Shown: positions 36,078-44,456 of the stretch, in pieces | Layout of the letters: each line of letters begins with the position of its first letter | How positions within the stretch are numbered: position 1 is the stretch's first letter | DNA from: Roseiarcus sp963794155 | GTDB taxonomy: Bacteria > Pseudomonadota > Alphaproteobacteria > Rhizobiales > Beijerinckiaceae | Direction of reading: 5' to 3' | DNA: 64,000 nt | Assembly: GCA_963794155.1 (NCBI GenBank) | Contig: CAWCCX010000008.1 | Location: 496,001 to 560,000 of the forward strand | Notes under the pieces: model-generated | Seen by the model: only the letters and a program-made list of their open reading frames with translations | What the model was told of the DNA's origin: nothing | Database searches by the model: none | Position numbers and translations under genes: made by a program

Positions 36078-37340
36078 TTAGAGAAGCCTCCGCGCGCGCG
36101 CTTTCGGTTTCGGTCGGCGAAAGACGGCGGCGATTTCGACATGGGGAGAAAAGCGGAACTGGTCAAGCGCCGTTGTCGTTTCGAGCTCAAAGCCGCCGTC
36201 GATGAGAATTCGCGCGTCGCGGGCGAAGGTCGCCGGGTTGCAGGAAATGGACACGACGAGCGGCAGCGCGGAGGCGGCGAGCGCTCGCGACTGTTCGAGC
36301 GCGCCCGCGCGCGGCGGATCAATGAGCGCCGCGTCGAAGGCGGCGAGTTCGCCGGCTCTCCACGGGCGGCGGAAGAGATCGCGGGTCTCGGCGGACAGAT
36401 TGCGAAGGCCCGGCGTCGTGGCGGCGGCGTGGGCGAGCGCGGCGACCGCCGCGGGGTCGGCGTCGGCGGCGAATACCTCGCGCCGCCGGGCGAGCCGCAA
36501 CGCGAAGGCGCCAGCGCCGCAGAAGAGGTCCGCGACCCGCTTCGAGTCCGCGAGCGCCCGCTCGGCGAACGCCACGAGCAGCGTTTCGCCGGCTTTGGTC
36601 GCCTGCAGAAAGGCGCCCGGCGGCAGCCTGACCAGCGCCTCGCCGAACGCGACCCGCGGCGGCCGGCGCTCGATCACGACCTCGCCGTGATTGGAGACCC
36701 GTGCAAGGTCGAGCGCGTCCGCGGTCCGCGCGAGCTTCTGCGCCTCGGCGCGCTCGAGCGGGCCCGAACCGCGCAGGTCCACGTCCAGCCCGTCGAGCGT
36801 TTCGGTCACCCCGATGTCGAGCGGCTTCATCAGTCCCCTGAGATCGCCGCTCAGCGCGCGGGCGGCGGGAATCGCCCCGGCCATGGCCGGGCTGAACAGC
36901 GGGCAGTCGTCGATCGCGATGATCTCGTGCGAGCGGGCGCGCATGAAGCCGATCTCCTCGGCTTGACCATGCGGAAATCGGGCGTGAAAGGTCGCCCGAC
37001 GACGGCCCGAGCCATGCGCGTCGACGAGCTCGCGGACGTCCGCCGTGATGCCCTCGCGCGTGAGCGCTTCGACCACCAGACCTCGCTTCCACTCGCGATA
37101 GAGCGAGATTGACATGTGCTGCGCCGCGCAGCCGCCGCAACGGCCGTACCAAGGGCAGATCGGCTCGACGCGCTCGGGCGCGGCGCTCAGCGTCTCGATG
37201 AGCTCCGCCCGCTTGCCGGCGAGCCTGACCAGCGCCCGCTCGCCCGGCAGCGCCCCCGGAACGATCTGCCCAGCAGCGGCGACGCCCTCACCATGCGCGT
37301 CGAGCCCGACGATCGAAAGCTCTTCGACCGGCTCAGCCAT
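36078..37340 (-). CDS. TrmA/RlmD-family rRNA (uracil-5) methyltransferase
   Basis: A 420-residue SAM-dependent RNA methyltransferase: N-terminal TRAM-like domain, a 4Fe-4S cysteine set in C-P-W-Y-G-R-C-G-G-C with the fourth Cys at about 148, SAM motif D-L-F-C-G-A-G-A-F, and the catalytic Cys in S-I-S-C-N-P-A-T-F-A-R-D. It most likely makes m5U in 23S rRNA. It overlaps the tlyA stop by 8 bp and abuts the oxidase gene. Confidence 0.93.
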   Translation of the reverse strand: MAEPVEELSIVGLDAHGEGVAAAGQIVPGALPGERALVRLAGKRAELIETLSAAPERVEPICPWYGRCGGCAAQHMSISLYREWKRGLVVEALTREGITADVRELVDAHGSGRRRATFHARFPHGQAEEIGFMRARSHEIIAIDDCPLFSPAMAGAIPAARALSGDLRGLMKPLDIGVTETLDGLDVDLRGSGPLERAEAQKLARTADALDLARVSNHGEVVIERRPPRVAFGEALVRLPPGAFLQATKAGETLLVAFAERALADSKRVADLFCGAGAFALRLARRREVFAADADPAAVAALAHAAATTPGLRNLSAETRDLFRRPWRAGELAAFDAALIDPPRAGALEQSRALAASALPLVVSISCNPATFARDARILIDGGFELETTTALDQFRFSPHVEIAAVFRRPKPKARARRLL

Positions 37341-38058
37341 GGCGCGCGGCGATCAGGAATTCCCGCGCCCCGGCGCCGCCGAGGATCGGCGATGGGATGA
37401 GGCCGAGCACCGTCCAACCCTGCGCTTCGATGCAGGCGCCGACGCTCGAGCAGGCGCGTTCGAGCGCCGCTTCGCTTCTGACCCGGCCCTTGACGATGTC
37501 GGCCCGCCCGACTTCGAACTGCGGCTTGACGAGGCTCACGAGCCACGCTGGCTCGGCGGCGAGTTTCAGCACATGCGGCAGTACCAGCAGCTGCGAGATG
37601 AAGCCCACGTCGATGACGATCGCCCCTGGTCGCTCGCCGAGACGCTCGGGCGTGAGCGCGCGCGCATCGACGCCTTCGAGCGAGCGCACGCGCGGGTCGG
37701 CCGCGAGACGCGGATCGAGCTGTCCGCGTCCGACGTCGACCGCAACGACCTTGGCGGCGCCGCGCTTGAGCAGGACGTCGGCGAAGCCCCCAGTCGAGGC
37801 GCCGACGTCGAGGCAGACGAGACCTGCGGGATCGAGCCCGAAGGCGTCGAGCGCGGCCGCGAGCTTAACCCCTCCGCGCGAGACATAGGGATGGGCCGCG
37901 TCGGCCGCGATCGGCGCGTCGTCGGCCAAAGCCGCGGAAGCCTTGGTGAGCGCGATCCCGCCGACGCTGACAAGTCCGGCCGCGATCGCAGCCTGCGCCC
38001 GCGCCCGGCTCGAAAAAAAGCCGCGCTCGACCAGAACGATATCCGCGCGCTTGCGCAT
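37333..38058 (-). CDS. tlyA: TlyA family rRNA 2'-O-methyltransferase
   Basis: A 241-residue protein with an N-terminal S4 RNA-binding domain (R-A-D-I-V-L-V-E-R-G, 4-13, to about 65) and an FtsJ-like methyltransferase domain with C-L-D-V-G-A-S-T-G-G-F. TlyA methylates 16S and 23S rRNA at cytidine 2'-OH groups in mycobacteria; the older label hemolysin is misleading. The tlyA-rlmD overlap is a conserved rhizobial arrangement, usually with dxs upstream; dxs is absent here. Confidence 0.92.
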   Translation of the reverse strand: MRKRADIVLVERGFFSSRARAQAAIAAGLVSVGGIALTKASAALADDAPIAADAAHPYVSRGGVKLAAALDAFGLDPAGLVCLDVGASTGGFADVLLKRGAAKVVAVDVGRGQLDPRLAADPRVRSLEGVDARALTPERLGERPGAIVIDVGFISQLLVLPHVLKLAAEPAWLVSLVKPQFEVGRADIVKGRVRSEAALERACSSVGACIEAQGWTVLGLIPSPILGGAGAREFLIAARHG

Positions 38059-38061
38059 GCC

Positions 38062-38167
38062 TCACCCCAGCCCTCTCCAGTGAACGGGAGAGGAGGCGCC
38101 GACCCTTCTCCTCCCGGGGCTTGACCCCGGGATCACGGGAGAAGGTCGCCGGCGACAGCCGGCCGGA
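38062..38167. repeat. Dispersed palindromic intergenic repeat
   Basis: The core CCCGGGG (38113-38119) pairs with CCCCGGG (38125-38131) around a five-base loop, inside an outer imperfect stem CCTTCTC...GAGAAGG. The flank CCTCACCCCAGCCCTCTCC matches, in inverted orientation and imperfectly, the repeat at 7749-7840. It lies between the convergent ends of LysE-side and tlyA-side DNA, probably a structured REP-like element. Confidence 0.65.
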
Positions 38168-38174
38168 TGAAGGT

Positions 38175-38849
38175 CTATCGCGTCACCAACGCCAGCCCAA
38201 GCGCCGCGCCAACCAGGATCGCGCCGGTGAGGCGATTGCGCGCCCGGCCGAATCGGGCGACGAAGCCGCGAGCGCGCGCAGCGGCAATCGCCCAGCCGCT
38301 GTCGACGATGAGCGCAATGGCGACGAAGGTCACGCTCAGCAGCGCCATCTGCCTGTTGAGCGGCGCATCGGCGACCAGAAACTGCGGCAGAAAGGCGGCG
38401 TAGAACACGAGCGGCTTCGGATTGGTGAGCGAAACGAGAAAACCGCGGGTGAAGATCCTCCGCGGCGAAATGGGCCGAATGCGCGAAAGGTCGCCGGCCG
38501 GCGTGCGCCAGTCGCGAACGCCGAGCCACAGCAGATAAGCGACGCCGAGCCAGCGCAAAGTATGGAAGCCCTGCGCAAGCGCGCCGAAGAGCGCGGTCAC
38601 CCCGAGCGCGGCGACCGAAAGCTGCACGACCATACCCACGATGGTCCCAAGGACCGTCATCAGGCCGGTCCGAGCGCCGAAGGCGAGACTGTTGGCGACG
38701 ATCAGGGCGACATTGGGCCCTGGAACCAACATCAGGACCACGGTTGCTGCGACAAAGGCGGCATAAAGGGAAGGGGACAAGAGGTTCACTTTGAATTGAG
38801 AGCTCCGGCCTTCGCCGACCAGCGCGGAGGAACAAATACGGTCGAGCAC
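38175..38849 (-). CDS. LysE/RhtB family amino-acid exporter
   Basis: A 224-residue inner-membrane protein with about six helices. The family signature V-P-G-P-N-V-A-L-I follows the first helix and N-P-K-P-L-V-F-Y-A marks the re-entrant region. It exports amino acids such as lysine, threonine or homoserine lactone. Two GTG starts are possible, 38849 and 38789; the shorter one begins V-N-L-L-S-P, as many homologs do. It is divergent from the MFS gene. Confidence 0.85.
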   Translation of the reverse strand: MLDRICSSALVGEGRSSQFKVNLLSPSLYAAFVAATVVLMLVPGPNVALIVANSLAFGARTGLMTVLGTIVGMVVQLSVAALGVTALFGALAQGFHTLRWLGVAYLLWLGVRDWRTPAGDLSRIRPISPRRIFTRGFLVSLTNPKPLVFYAAFLPQFLVADAPLNRQMALLSVTFVAIALIVDSGWAIAAARARGFVARFGRARNRLTGAILVGAALGLALVTR

Positions 38850-38886
38850 GTTGTCGGGTGCGGCCCGGGGTCGGGACGCGTCTCGG

Positions 38887-40133
38887 ATGCCGCCGATAAT
38901 CCCTATCCCTTATGCGCTTGACGCAGTCAATTTCCTCGCCGCCGACGTCCGCAACCTGTTCGGGCCGTTCGTCAACGTGTTCCTGGTCACAAGCCGGCAT
39001 TGGAGCCAGACCGATGTCGGACTGGTGACGACCGCAAGCGGCCTCCTTGGCATAGCGCTTCAGACCCCGATCGGCGCCGCGATTGACATTGTGCGAGCCA
39101 AGCGCGGCGTCATCGTTCTGACGATGGCGGCGATGGCGCTGTCAGGCGCCATCATTTTCGCCGCTCCGACCTTCTGGCCGATGGCGATCGCGCTCAGCAT
39201 CCTCGCGGTCGCGGGCGACGCCTTCGCTCCGGCGGTCTCGGCGCTCACGCTCGGCCTGGTGACCAAGGACAAGCTCGCGCGGCGGCTCGGCCGCAACTCC
39301 GCGTTCGACCACGGCGCCAATATCGCGATTGCGCTTTTGGCCGGCGCGGTCGGCTACGCCTTCTCGCAGCGCGCCGTCTTTCTCATGGTTCCCGTGTTCG
39401 CCGGCTTGACCTCGGCGGCCGTGCTCGCCATTCCAGCGGATGCAATCAACCAAGACCGGGCAAGAGACCTTTCCTCCAATGGCGACGCGCAAGGAACGGC
39501 GGCCGGATATCGCATATTGTTCGAGACTCGTCCGCTGATGATTTTCGCCCTCTGCGCGATGCTGTTCCACTTCGCCAACGCGCCGCTGCTGCCCCTCGTC
39601 GGGCAGAAGCTTGCGCTTCAATTCCCTAAGGAGGCGACGGCGATGATGTCGTTCTGCATGGTCGCCGCGCAGGGCGTGATGCTGCCGATCGCCGTTCTCG
39701 TCGGGCGCAACGCGGACTCCTGGGGGCGACGGCCGATCTTTCTCATTGCCTTCGCCGTGCTGCCGATCCGGGCGGCGATATATCCTGTCGGACAACGCCT
39801 TCTGGCTGATCGGCGTCCAATTGCGACGGGGTGGGGGCAGGCAACTATGGCGCGCTGACGCCGCTGGTCATCGCCGACGTCATGCGTGGCAGCGGTCGAT
39901 TTAACCTGGCGCAGGGCGCTGTTGCGACGATGATGGGGATCGGCGCCTCGGTCAGCGCCTTGTTCGCGGGCGAGATGGTCGATCATTTCGGCTATTCGGC
40001 CTCGTTCCTCGCCCTCGGCGCCACCGCGGCCGTAGCCTTTCTTGTCTTCTTCGGGTTCATGCCGGAAACGCGCGACGAGCAGGCGAGCGCGTGCGACAGT
40101 GAGACGCTCACGATCGAAGGCGCCCCCGGGCGA
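38887..40133 (+). pseudogene. MFS transporter gene with two frame breaks
   Basis: The first 305 or so codons encode a major-facilitator protein of about 12 helices (A-G-D-A-F-A-P-A-V-S; R-R-P-I-F-L-I-A-F). The frame breaks near 39787, continues one base on (S-D-N-A-F-W-L-I-G-V-Q-L), breaks again near 39824 and continues in the third frame with D-G-V-G-A-G-N-Y-G-A-L through to P-E-T-R-D. Both breaks fit loss of two bases, or gain of one, between conserved residues. No stop codon closes the last frame before the next gene. Either the gene is dead or the sequence has errors. Confidence 0.85.
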
Positions 40134-41350
40134 ATGAACCCAGACAGCGTCGCAGCGCTCATCATCCTCGTCCTGACCTATGTCGGGGTCGCGGCATTCC
40201 CGGCCTCAGGCTCGATCGGGCGGGGATCGCGTTTCTCGGCGGCGCGGCGATGATCGCGCTCGGGCCGTTGAGCCTCGAGGAGGCCTTCCACGCCATTGAT
40301 TTCGACACCATCGCGCTCCTCCTCGGCATGATGATCGTAGTTGCGCACCTCAAGGTCTCGGGCGCGTTCAGAGCGCTTGGCGCGCTCGCCATCGATCACG
40401 CCCGCGCGCCGTTCATCCTTTTGGTCACCGTGACGGTCTTGGCCGGAGTCTTGTCGGCCTTTCTCGTCAACGACGCCATCTGCCTCGTCATGGCGCCGAT
40501 CGTGCTGCAGGTCGTCAGGGCGCTCGACCGCAATCCGCTGCCGTATCTCATCGCGGTCGCGACCGCTTCCAATTGCGGCAGCGTGGCGACGATCACCGGC
40601 AACCCGCAAAACATGGTGATCGGGACGCTCTCCCGGATTCCCTATCCGGCGTTCGCGGCGGCGCTCGCGCCCGTCGCCGCTTTCGGCCTTGTTGCAGTCA
40701 TCATCGTAGTGCGCCTCGTCTACGCGCAGGAATTCGCGTTCAAAGGCGAGCTTGAGCCACATCTTTTTCGCGGCCACATGCACAAGGGCCAGGTCGTCAA
40801 GGCGAGCGTGACATGCCTTGCGCTCGCGATCGCCTTTTTCACCGGCGTCGCCCCGGCGAAGGCCGCCATTCTGGGCGGCGCGTTCCTGCTGCTCACGCGC
40901 CAGATCAAGCCGCGCCGCATCTATCGCGAGCTCGACGGACCGCTCCTCATCCTGTTCGCCGGCATGTTCGTCGTCGTCGCCGGGGCGGAAAAGGCGCTGC
41001 TGACGCCCGATCGGATCGCGATGGCGAAGGCGTTCGGCCTCGATTCGGTCTGGCGTCTGTCACTGTTCACCGCCGTGCTTTCCAATATCGTCAGCAACGT
41101 GCCGGCGGTGCTGGCGCTTAGGCCGTTCATTCCGACCTTCGCCGATCCCGAGCGCGCCTGGCTCGTGGTCGCGATGAGCTCGACGCTGGCCGGCAACTTC
41201 ACGCTTCTCGGATCGGTCGCCAATCTCATTGTCGCCGAGCACGCCCGCTCGGAAGGCATGCCGATCAGCTTCTGGGCCTATTTCAAGGTCGGAGCGCCGC
41301 TGACAATCGTCACCCTCGCGGCGGGGACGGCGTGGCTTGCGTGGCGATAG
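40134..41350 (+). pseudogene. SLC13/ArsB-like anion or Na+/H+ carrier, frameshifted near N terminus
   Basis: From the ATG at 40134 (M-N-P-D-S-V-A-A-L-I) the frame fails near 40192, then resumes one frame over as G-I-P-G-L-R-L-D-R-A-G-I-A-F-L-G-G. The main body (from 40250, 366 residues) is open and encodes about ten helices with N-D-A-I-C-L-V-M and T-G-N-P-Q-N-M, signatures of the arsenite/Na+-symporter (ArsB/NhaD/SLC13) superfamily. The substrate cannot be set; no ars gene is near. One lost base restores a normal N terminus. Confidence 0.82.
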
Positions 41351-41359
41351 GAGCGCGCC

Positions 41360-42313
41360 TCACGCCTCGGAATTGTGGGTGAAATAGTCCGGCGGGTTCG
41401 GGCCCCACACATAGAACGAATCCTCAGGCGGGTGGTCGCCGCTCTTCCAGTTGCAATCGGCGGGCACATAGTCGATGCCGGCCGAATATTCGCTGAAACT
41501 TCCCCACGGATCGCAGACATAGTGGAAGAAATTGGAGCCCAGGACGTGCCGTCCGAGGCCCCATCCGCGCGAAAATCCCTTGTCCAGCATATGCGTGGCG
41601 CCGCGGCCGATCTCGTCGACGGAGCCCACGTCCCAGCTCAGATGATGAAGCCCCGGCGCACTCGATGTGACGAAGGCGATCATATGATGATCGCTGCCGT
41701 GAATCCCATGCAGGAAGGCAATGCCGTCGCCGGACCGGTCGGAGAGGCGCAGGCCCAACGTGCGCGTATAAAACTGAACCGCCTTCTCGACGTCGCGCGT
41801 GAACAGGAGGACATGCGCCAGACGCCTGGGCCTTACGCGCGCAACGTCACGCCGGTATGGCGCGCCACGCTCGCCCGGGCCCACCGAGACGTCGGAAAAC
41901 CCGGACTTCTCGTCGGGCGACGATTTCGCCGCGACCTTGATTTCGACCAGGTTGCCGTCGTGATCGTGAAACCATAGGCCGTTCAATTCGACGCCCGGCG
42001 GCGGATCGAGCCGCTTGACGCCAAGCTTCTCAAGCCGCTCGGCGAAACGATCGAAATCGTCTTCGAACGCGCCGAACGAGATATGACCAAGCTTCTTGCG
42101 CGGGCCCTCGCCGACAGTCACCCAGACATGGGGATTGCCTCGCGTCTTCATGGCGAGGAGATCGCCGTTCTCGTCGAGCTCCAGTCCGAACTCGCCGTAG
42201 AAATTCTTCGCGACCGCGAGGTCGGGCACGGCGAAATGAAACCGGTCGACGGAATGAACGCCGAGCTCGCCGGGACGCCGGCTCGGCTTGATGGCGCCGC
42301 GAATAGCGGTCAT
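41360..42313 (-). CDS. Extradiol dioxygenase-like (two-module VOC) protein
   Basis: A 317-residue protein with two VOC modules (about 18-130 and 165-300). In the second module the type I extradiol metal triad is visible: His in L-A-H-V-L-L-F-T, His in L-H-H-L-S-W-D, and Glu in F-S-E-Y-S-A-G, plus Y/H catalytic candidates in H-Y-V-C-D-P. This supports an Fe(II) ring-cleaving catechol 2,3-dioxygenase-like enzyme of BphC or HsaC type. No other aromatic-degradation gene lies close by. AGAGGAAGCG precedes the ATG. Confidence 0.88.
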   Translation of the reverse strand: MTAIRGAIKPSRRPGELGVHSVDRFHFAVPDLAVAKNFYGEFGLELDENGDLLAMKTRGNPHVWVTVGEGPRKKLGHISFGAFEDDFDRFAERLEKLGVKRLDPPPGVELNGLWFHDHDGNLVEIKVAAKSSPDEKSGFSDVSVGPGERGAPYRRDVARVRPRRLAHVLLFTRDVEKAVQFYTRTLGLRLSDRSGDGIAFLHGIHGSDHHMIAFVTSSAPGLHHLSWDVGSVDEIGRGATHMLDKGFSRGWGLGRHVLGSNFFHYVCDPWGSFSEYSAGIDYVPADCNWKSGDHPPEDSFYVWGPNPPDYFTHNSEA

Positions 42314-42421
42314 GACGCTTCCTCTTAGTCGGCGTCCATGGCCTTAGATAGGCTAGCGCGCCGGGTTCGCCCCGAATCCTATCCCAGCGGCGGCGTCGCC
42401 GCCATCCCGGTCTCTGGCTGC
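42314..42421. other. Start of a 480-bp non-coding stretch
   Basis: No supported gene. It contains the leader of the dioxygenase-like gene, then a 21-bp tandem repeat (separate entry) and, beyond it, an AT palindrome at 42554. The remaining sequence to 42793 shows nothing recognisable. Confidence 0.5.
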
Positions 42422-42520
42422 AACAAAATCCAAGCCGACCGCAACAAAAACCAAGCTCACCGCAACAAAAACCAAATCCAGCGCAGCAAAAACCAAATCC
42501 GGAGCAACAAAATCCAAGCA
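42422..42520. repeat. 21-bp tandem repeat, about 4.7 copies
   Basis: Units start at 42422, 42443, 42464, 42485 and 42506 (partial), each opening A-[AG]-CAAAA[AT][AC]C and ending in a GC-rich half (CCGACCGC, CTCACCGC, CCAGCGC, CCGGAGC). As 21 is divisible by three, both strands stay open: the plus strand would read N-K-N-Q heptads, the minus strand G-F-C-C heptads. I regard neither as an established gene. Confidence 0.85.
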
Positions 42521-42553
42521 AGATCGGAACGGAATCCGGACCGGCCTGCCTCG

Positions 42554-42571
42554 GAAAAATATATATTTTTC
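42554..42571. repeat. Perfect 18-bp AT palindrome
   Basis: GAAAAA-TATATA-TTTTTC reads identically on both strands. It lies 30 bp beyond the tandem repeat in otherwise GC-rich DNA. It could serve as a bidirectional terminator-like hairpin or a nucleoid-protein site. Confidence 0.6.
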
Positions 42572-42793
42572 AGTTGCTTAGATCGGTAATTCGGACTGGG
42601 GCGAGCCCGTTCGATCCTCCTTCTCGCCTGCGAACGCGCGATGAACCCAAACAGCGTGAGGCGCGGACGCTTCGCCGGCGACCCTGCGGCGCGGGGCCCA
42701 TCTGCCAATAGGGGTCATTATGGCGCAGCCTTCTGATTACCGCAAGAAATTGTCGCTTTTTTTTCGCCTGAGCCGCCGGCGACATCGGTTCGG

Positions 42794-43471
42794 TCACCGC
42801 CCGTTGTGCGTGTTGCCGGGCGTCGGCTGGGCCGGCGGGTCGATCGGCGCAACGGTGACCGCATCCGGCGCCGCGACCACCGCCGGTTGAGGCTTGGGTT
42901 TCTTCCGCTTCGGTTGCGGGGCGAGGGCGGCCGGCTGGTCCCCGGCGGTCGCATCGACGCCAGTGTCGGTCGGCGGACTTTCGTCCGGGTTCGGCGCCGA
43001 GGCCTCAGCGGTCGGGGCGTCGTGAATGACCACCGTGCCGCCTTTGCAGCCGGTGAGCCAGATGTCGAAAATCGGATGCTCGATGCCATGCAGGCCCGGG
43101 CTGTCGGCGAACATCCAGCCGGAAAAGATGCGCTTGAGCTGCTTCTGCTCGTCGATCTCGTCGACCTGGGCGAAGGCGTCGGTCTGCGGCGCCTCGGTTA
43201 GCGGGCGCGAGTAGCAGACGCGCGGCGTGATCTGGAGCGCCCCGAACTGCACCGTCTCGTCGATCGCGACCTCGAAGGAAATGATGCGGCCGGTGATCTT
43301 GTCGAGGCCGTCGAAAATCGCGATCGGATGGCTGATCTTGTCGGCCAGCGCCGCCTCCGGCGCGCCGAAGGCCGCGGCCGCGGTCAGCGCCGCGCCGGCG
43401 AGCGTTCGCACCCGTCCGGAGGGGGGAAAGGCGCGACTGCCGATCGCGCGAGCCCGGTCGAAGAGATTCAT
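42794..43471 (-). CDS. DUF2155 domain-containing exported protein
   Basis: A 225-residue protein with a signal sequence (about 20-43, A-A-L-A-D). The DUF2155 core (about 47-150) shows D-K-I-T-G-R, V-C-Y-S-R-P-L-T-E-A-P and F-S-G-W-M-F-A-D-S-P-G-L-H. The last 75 residues are a low-complexity Pro/Ala/Lys tail. The family is nearly confined to alphaproteobacteria and is encoded next to the NDUFA12-like gene, as here. The role is unknown; it is periplasmic. Confidence 0.9.
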   Translation of the reverse strand: MNLFDRARAIGSRAFPPSGRVRTLAGAALTAAAAFGAPEAALADKISHPIAIFDGLDKITGRIISFEVAIDETVQFGALQITPRVCYSRPLTEAPQTDAFAQVDEIDEQKQLKRIFSGWMFADSPGLHGIEHPIFDIWLTGCKGGTVVIHDAPTAEASAPNPDESPPTDTGVDATAGDQPAALAPQPKRKKPKPQPAVVAAPDAVTVAPIDPPAQPTPGNTHNGR

Positions 43472-43517
43472 GTCGGCGCCTTGCTGGTCAACGGCGGCGG
43501 AATGAAGGCGGCGCGCC

Positions 43518-43922
43518 TCAGGGGCCGGGGCTCCAGGCCTCGTAATCGCCCCCGGTCGGCTGGCGGGGCCCGGCGCGCAGCGTCGAGCCGTCGGGCCGGA
43601 TCGCCGCGGGCGTGCCGGTCGGATTCGGCATGTGCGGCAGCTCCCACGGGTGGGGCTTATAATTTTCCTCGGTCGGCGCCACGTCGACCGTGTGATGGAG
43701 CCAGCCGTTCCAGCCCGGTGGCGTTTTCGAGGCTTCGGAGACGCCGTTGTAGATCACCCACCGCCGCTCGAACCCGAGCGCTGGATCGATGCCCGGCTTC
43801 CGATAATAGGCGTTGCCCTGCTCGTCATGGCCGACGAGTTCGCCATAGCGGCGGGTGTAGAACAGCGTGTTGAGATTCGCGCCGTTCCACCAGGTGAAGA
43901 ACCGGAGGAAAAATTCTTTCAT
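43518..43922 (-). CDS. NDUFA12-like NADH:ubiquinone oxidoreductase accessory subunit
   Basis: A 134-residue protein matching the 17.2-kDa complex I accessory subunit shared by alphaproteobacteria and mitochondria: L-V-G-x-D-E-Q-G-N-x-Y-Y, R-R-W-V-I-Y-N-G and P-P-G-W-N-G-W-L-H. It stabilises the peripheral arm on the cytoplasmic face. It lies upstream of the DUF2155 gene on the same strand with 46 bp between, a conserved alphaproteobacterial pair. Confidence 0.93.
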   Translation of the reverse strand: MKEFFLRFFTWWNGANLNTLFYTRRYGELVGHDEQGNAYYRKPGIDPALGFERRWVIYNGVSEASKTPPGWNGWLHHTVDVAPTEENYKPHPWELPHMPNPTGTPAAIRPDGSTLRAGPRQPTGGDYEAWSPGP

Positions 43923-44112
43923 CCGCTAGGCGCCGCTTTTCGGTGAGGACAGGGCGCCGGCTAAGCGCGCGCGGGACTATGGCGAGGCGGACGGAGCGAG
44001 GCAAGCCGAACTTTTTCGTTCTTACCGCGAAAACGGGCTTGCAGGCTTCCCCCAACTCGTTGGATGCTCTTGCCCTCGCGCCGGCGTTAACCGGGCGTTA
44101 GAGATTGTTGTC
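43923..44112. other. Upstream region of the NDUFA12-like gene
   Basis: About 190 bp between the divergent NDUFA12-like and nrdJ transcription units. I see no gene and no clear promoter for the minus-strand gene. Confidence 0.4.
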
Positions 44113-44182
44113 CACAATATGTTGTGCTGCGGCGTTGGCGGCCATACAAGGTATTGACGCCGGTGTCATAGAGTTGTAATAT
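44113..44182 (+). promoter_or_regulatory. NrdR-box pair and sigma-70 promoter of nrdJ
   Basis: Box 1, CACAATATGTTGTG (44113-44126), is a near-consensus NrdR site. Box 2, ACAA-N4-TTGA (44146-44157), is centred 32 bp further, the usual three-turn spacing for NrdR pairs. TTGACG (44154-44159), 17 bp, TAATAT (44177-44182) form a strong -35/-10 that box 2 overlaps, so bound NrdR would block polymerase. A leader of about 270 nt follows; it shows no B12-box (GCCACTG), so a cobalamin riboswitch is not supported. Confidence 0.8.
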
Positions 44183-44456
44183 GCGGTCGTCGGCGGAATT
44201 CGGCGCACGGGGTAGGAAAAAGCGTCAAGGGGCGGTCGTTTTTGAAGCCTGTCAGGATGCGCGAACGCGCATTGGACGAGGCGGAGGTCTTGGAAAGCTT
44301 TACGCGAGTTTGGGCGGCGGGCGGGGGTTGAGCCGAGCCGGCGGCGACGTGCGCGCTTGCGGGCGGCGCATGACGGCGTCGCCCCGGCGGGACGACTAGG
44401 GATCAACGGGCGCCGCGGGCGAATGGCCCATGGCTGCGAGGGCGAGGTCGGAAGCA

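Noticed and set aside
34716..37112. Long 798-codon plus-strand reading frame opposite the oxidase and rlmD-like genes
   Set aside because: It crosses two well-supported minus-strand genes and shows no domain.
42030..42521. Cys-rich G-F-C-C heptad protein on the minus strand
   Set aside because: The heptads arise from the 21-bp tandem repeat, and the rest of the frame overlaps the dioxygenase-like gene antiparallel-free but out of frame; no homologous pattern is known to me.
44189..44456. Possible cobalamin riboswitch in the nrdJ leader
   Set aside because: The leader length suits one and the enzyme uses B12, but the B12-box GCCACTG and the usual paired core are not found.
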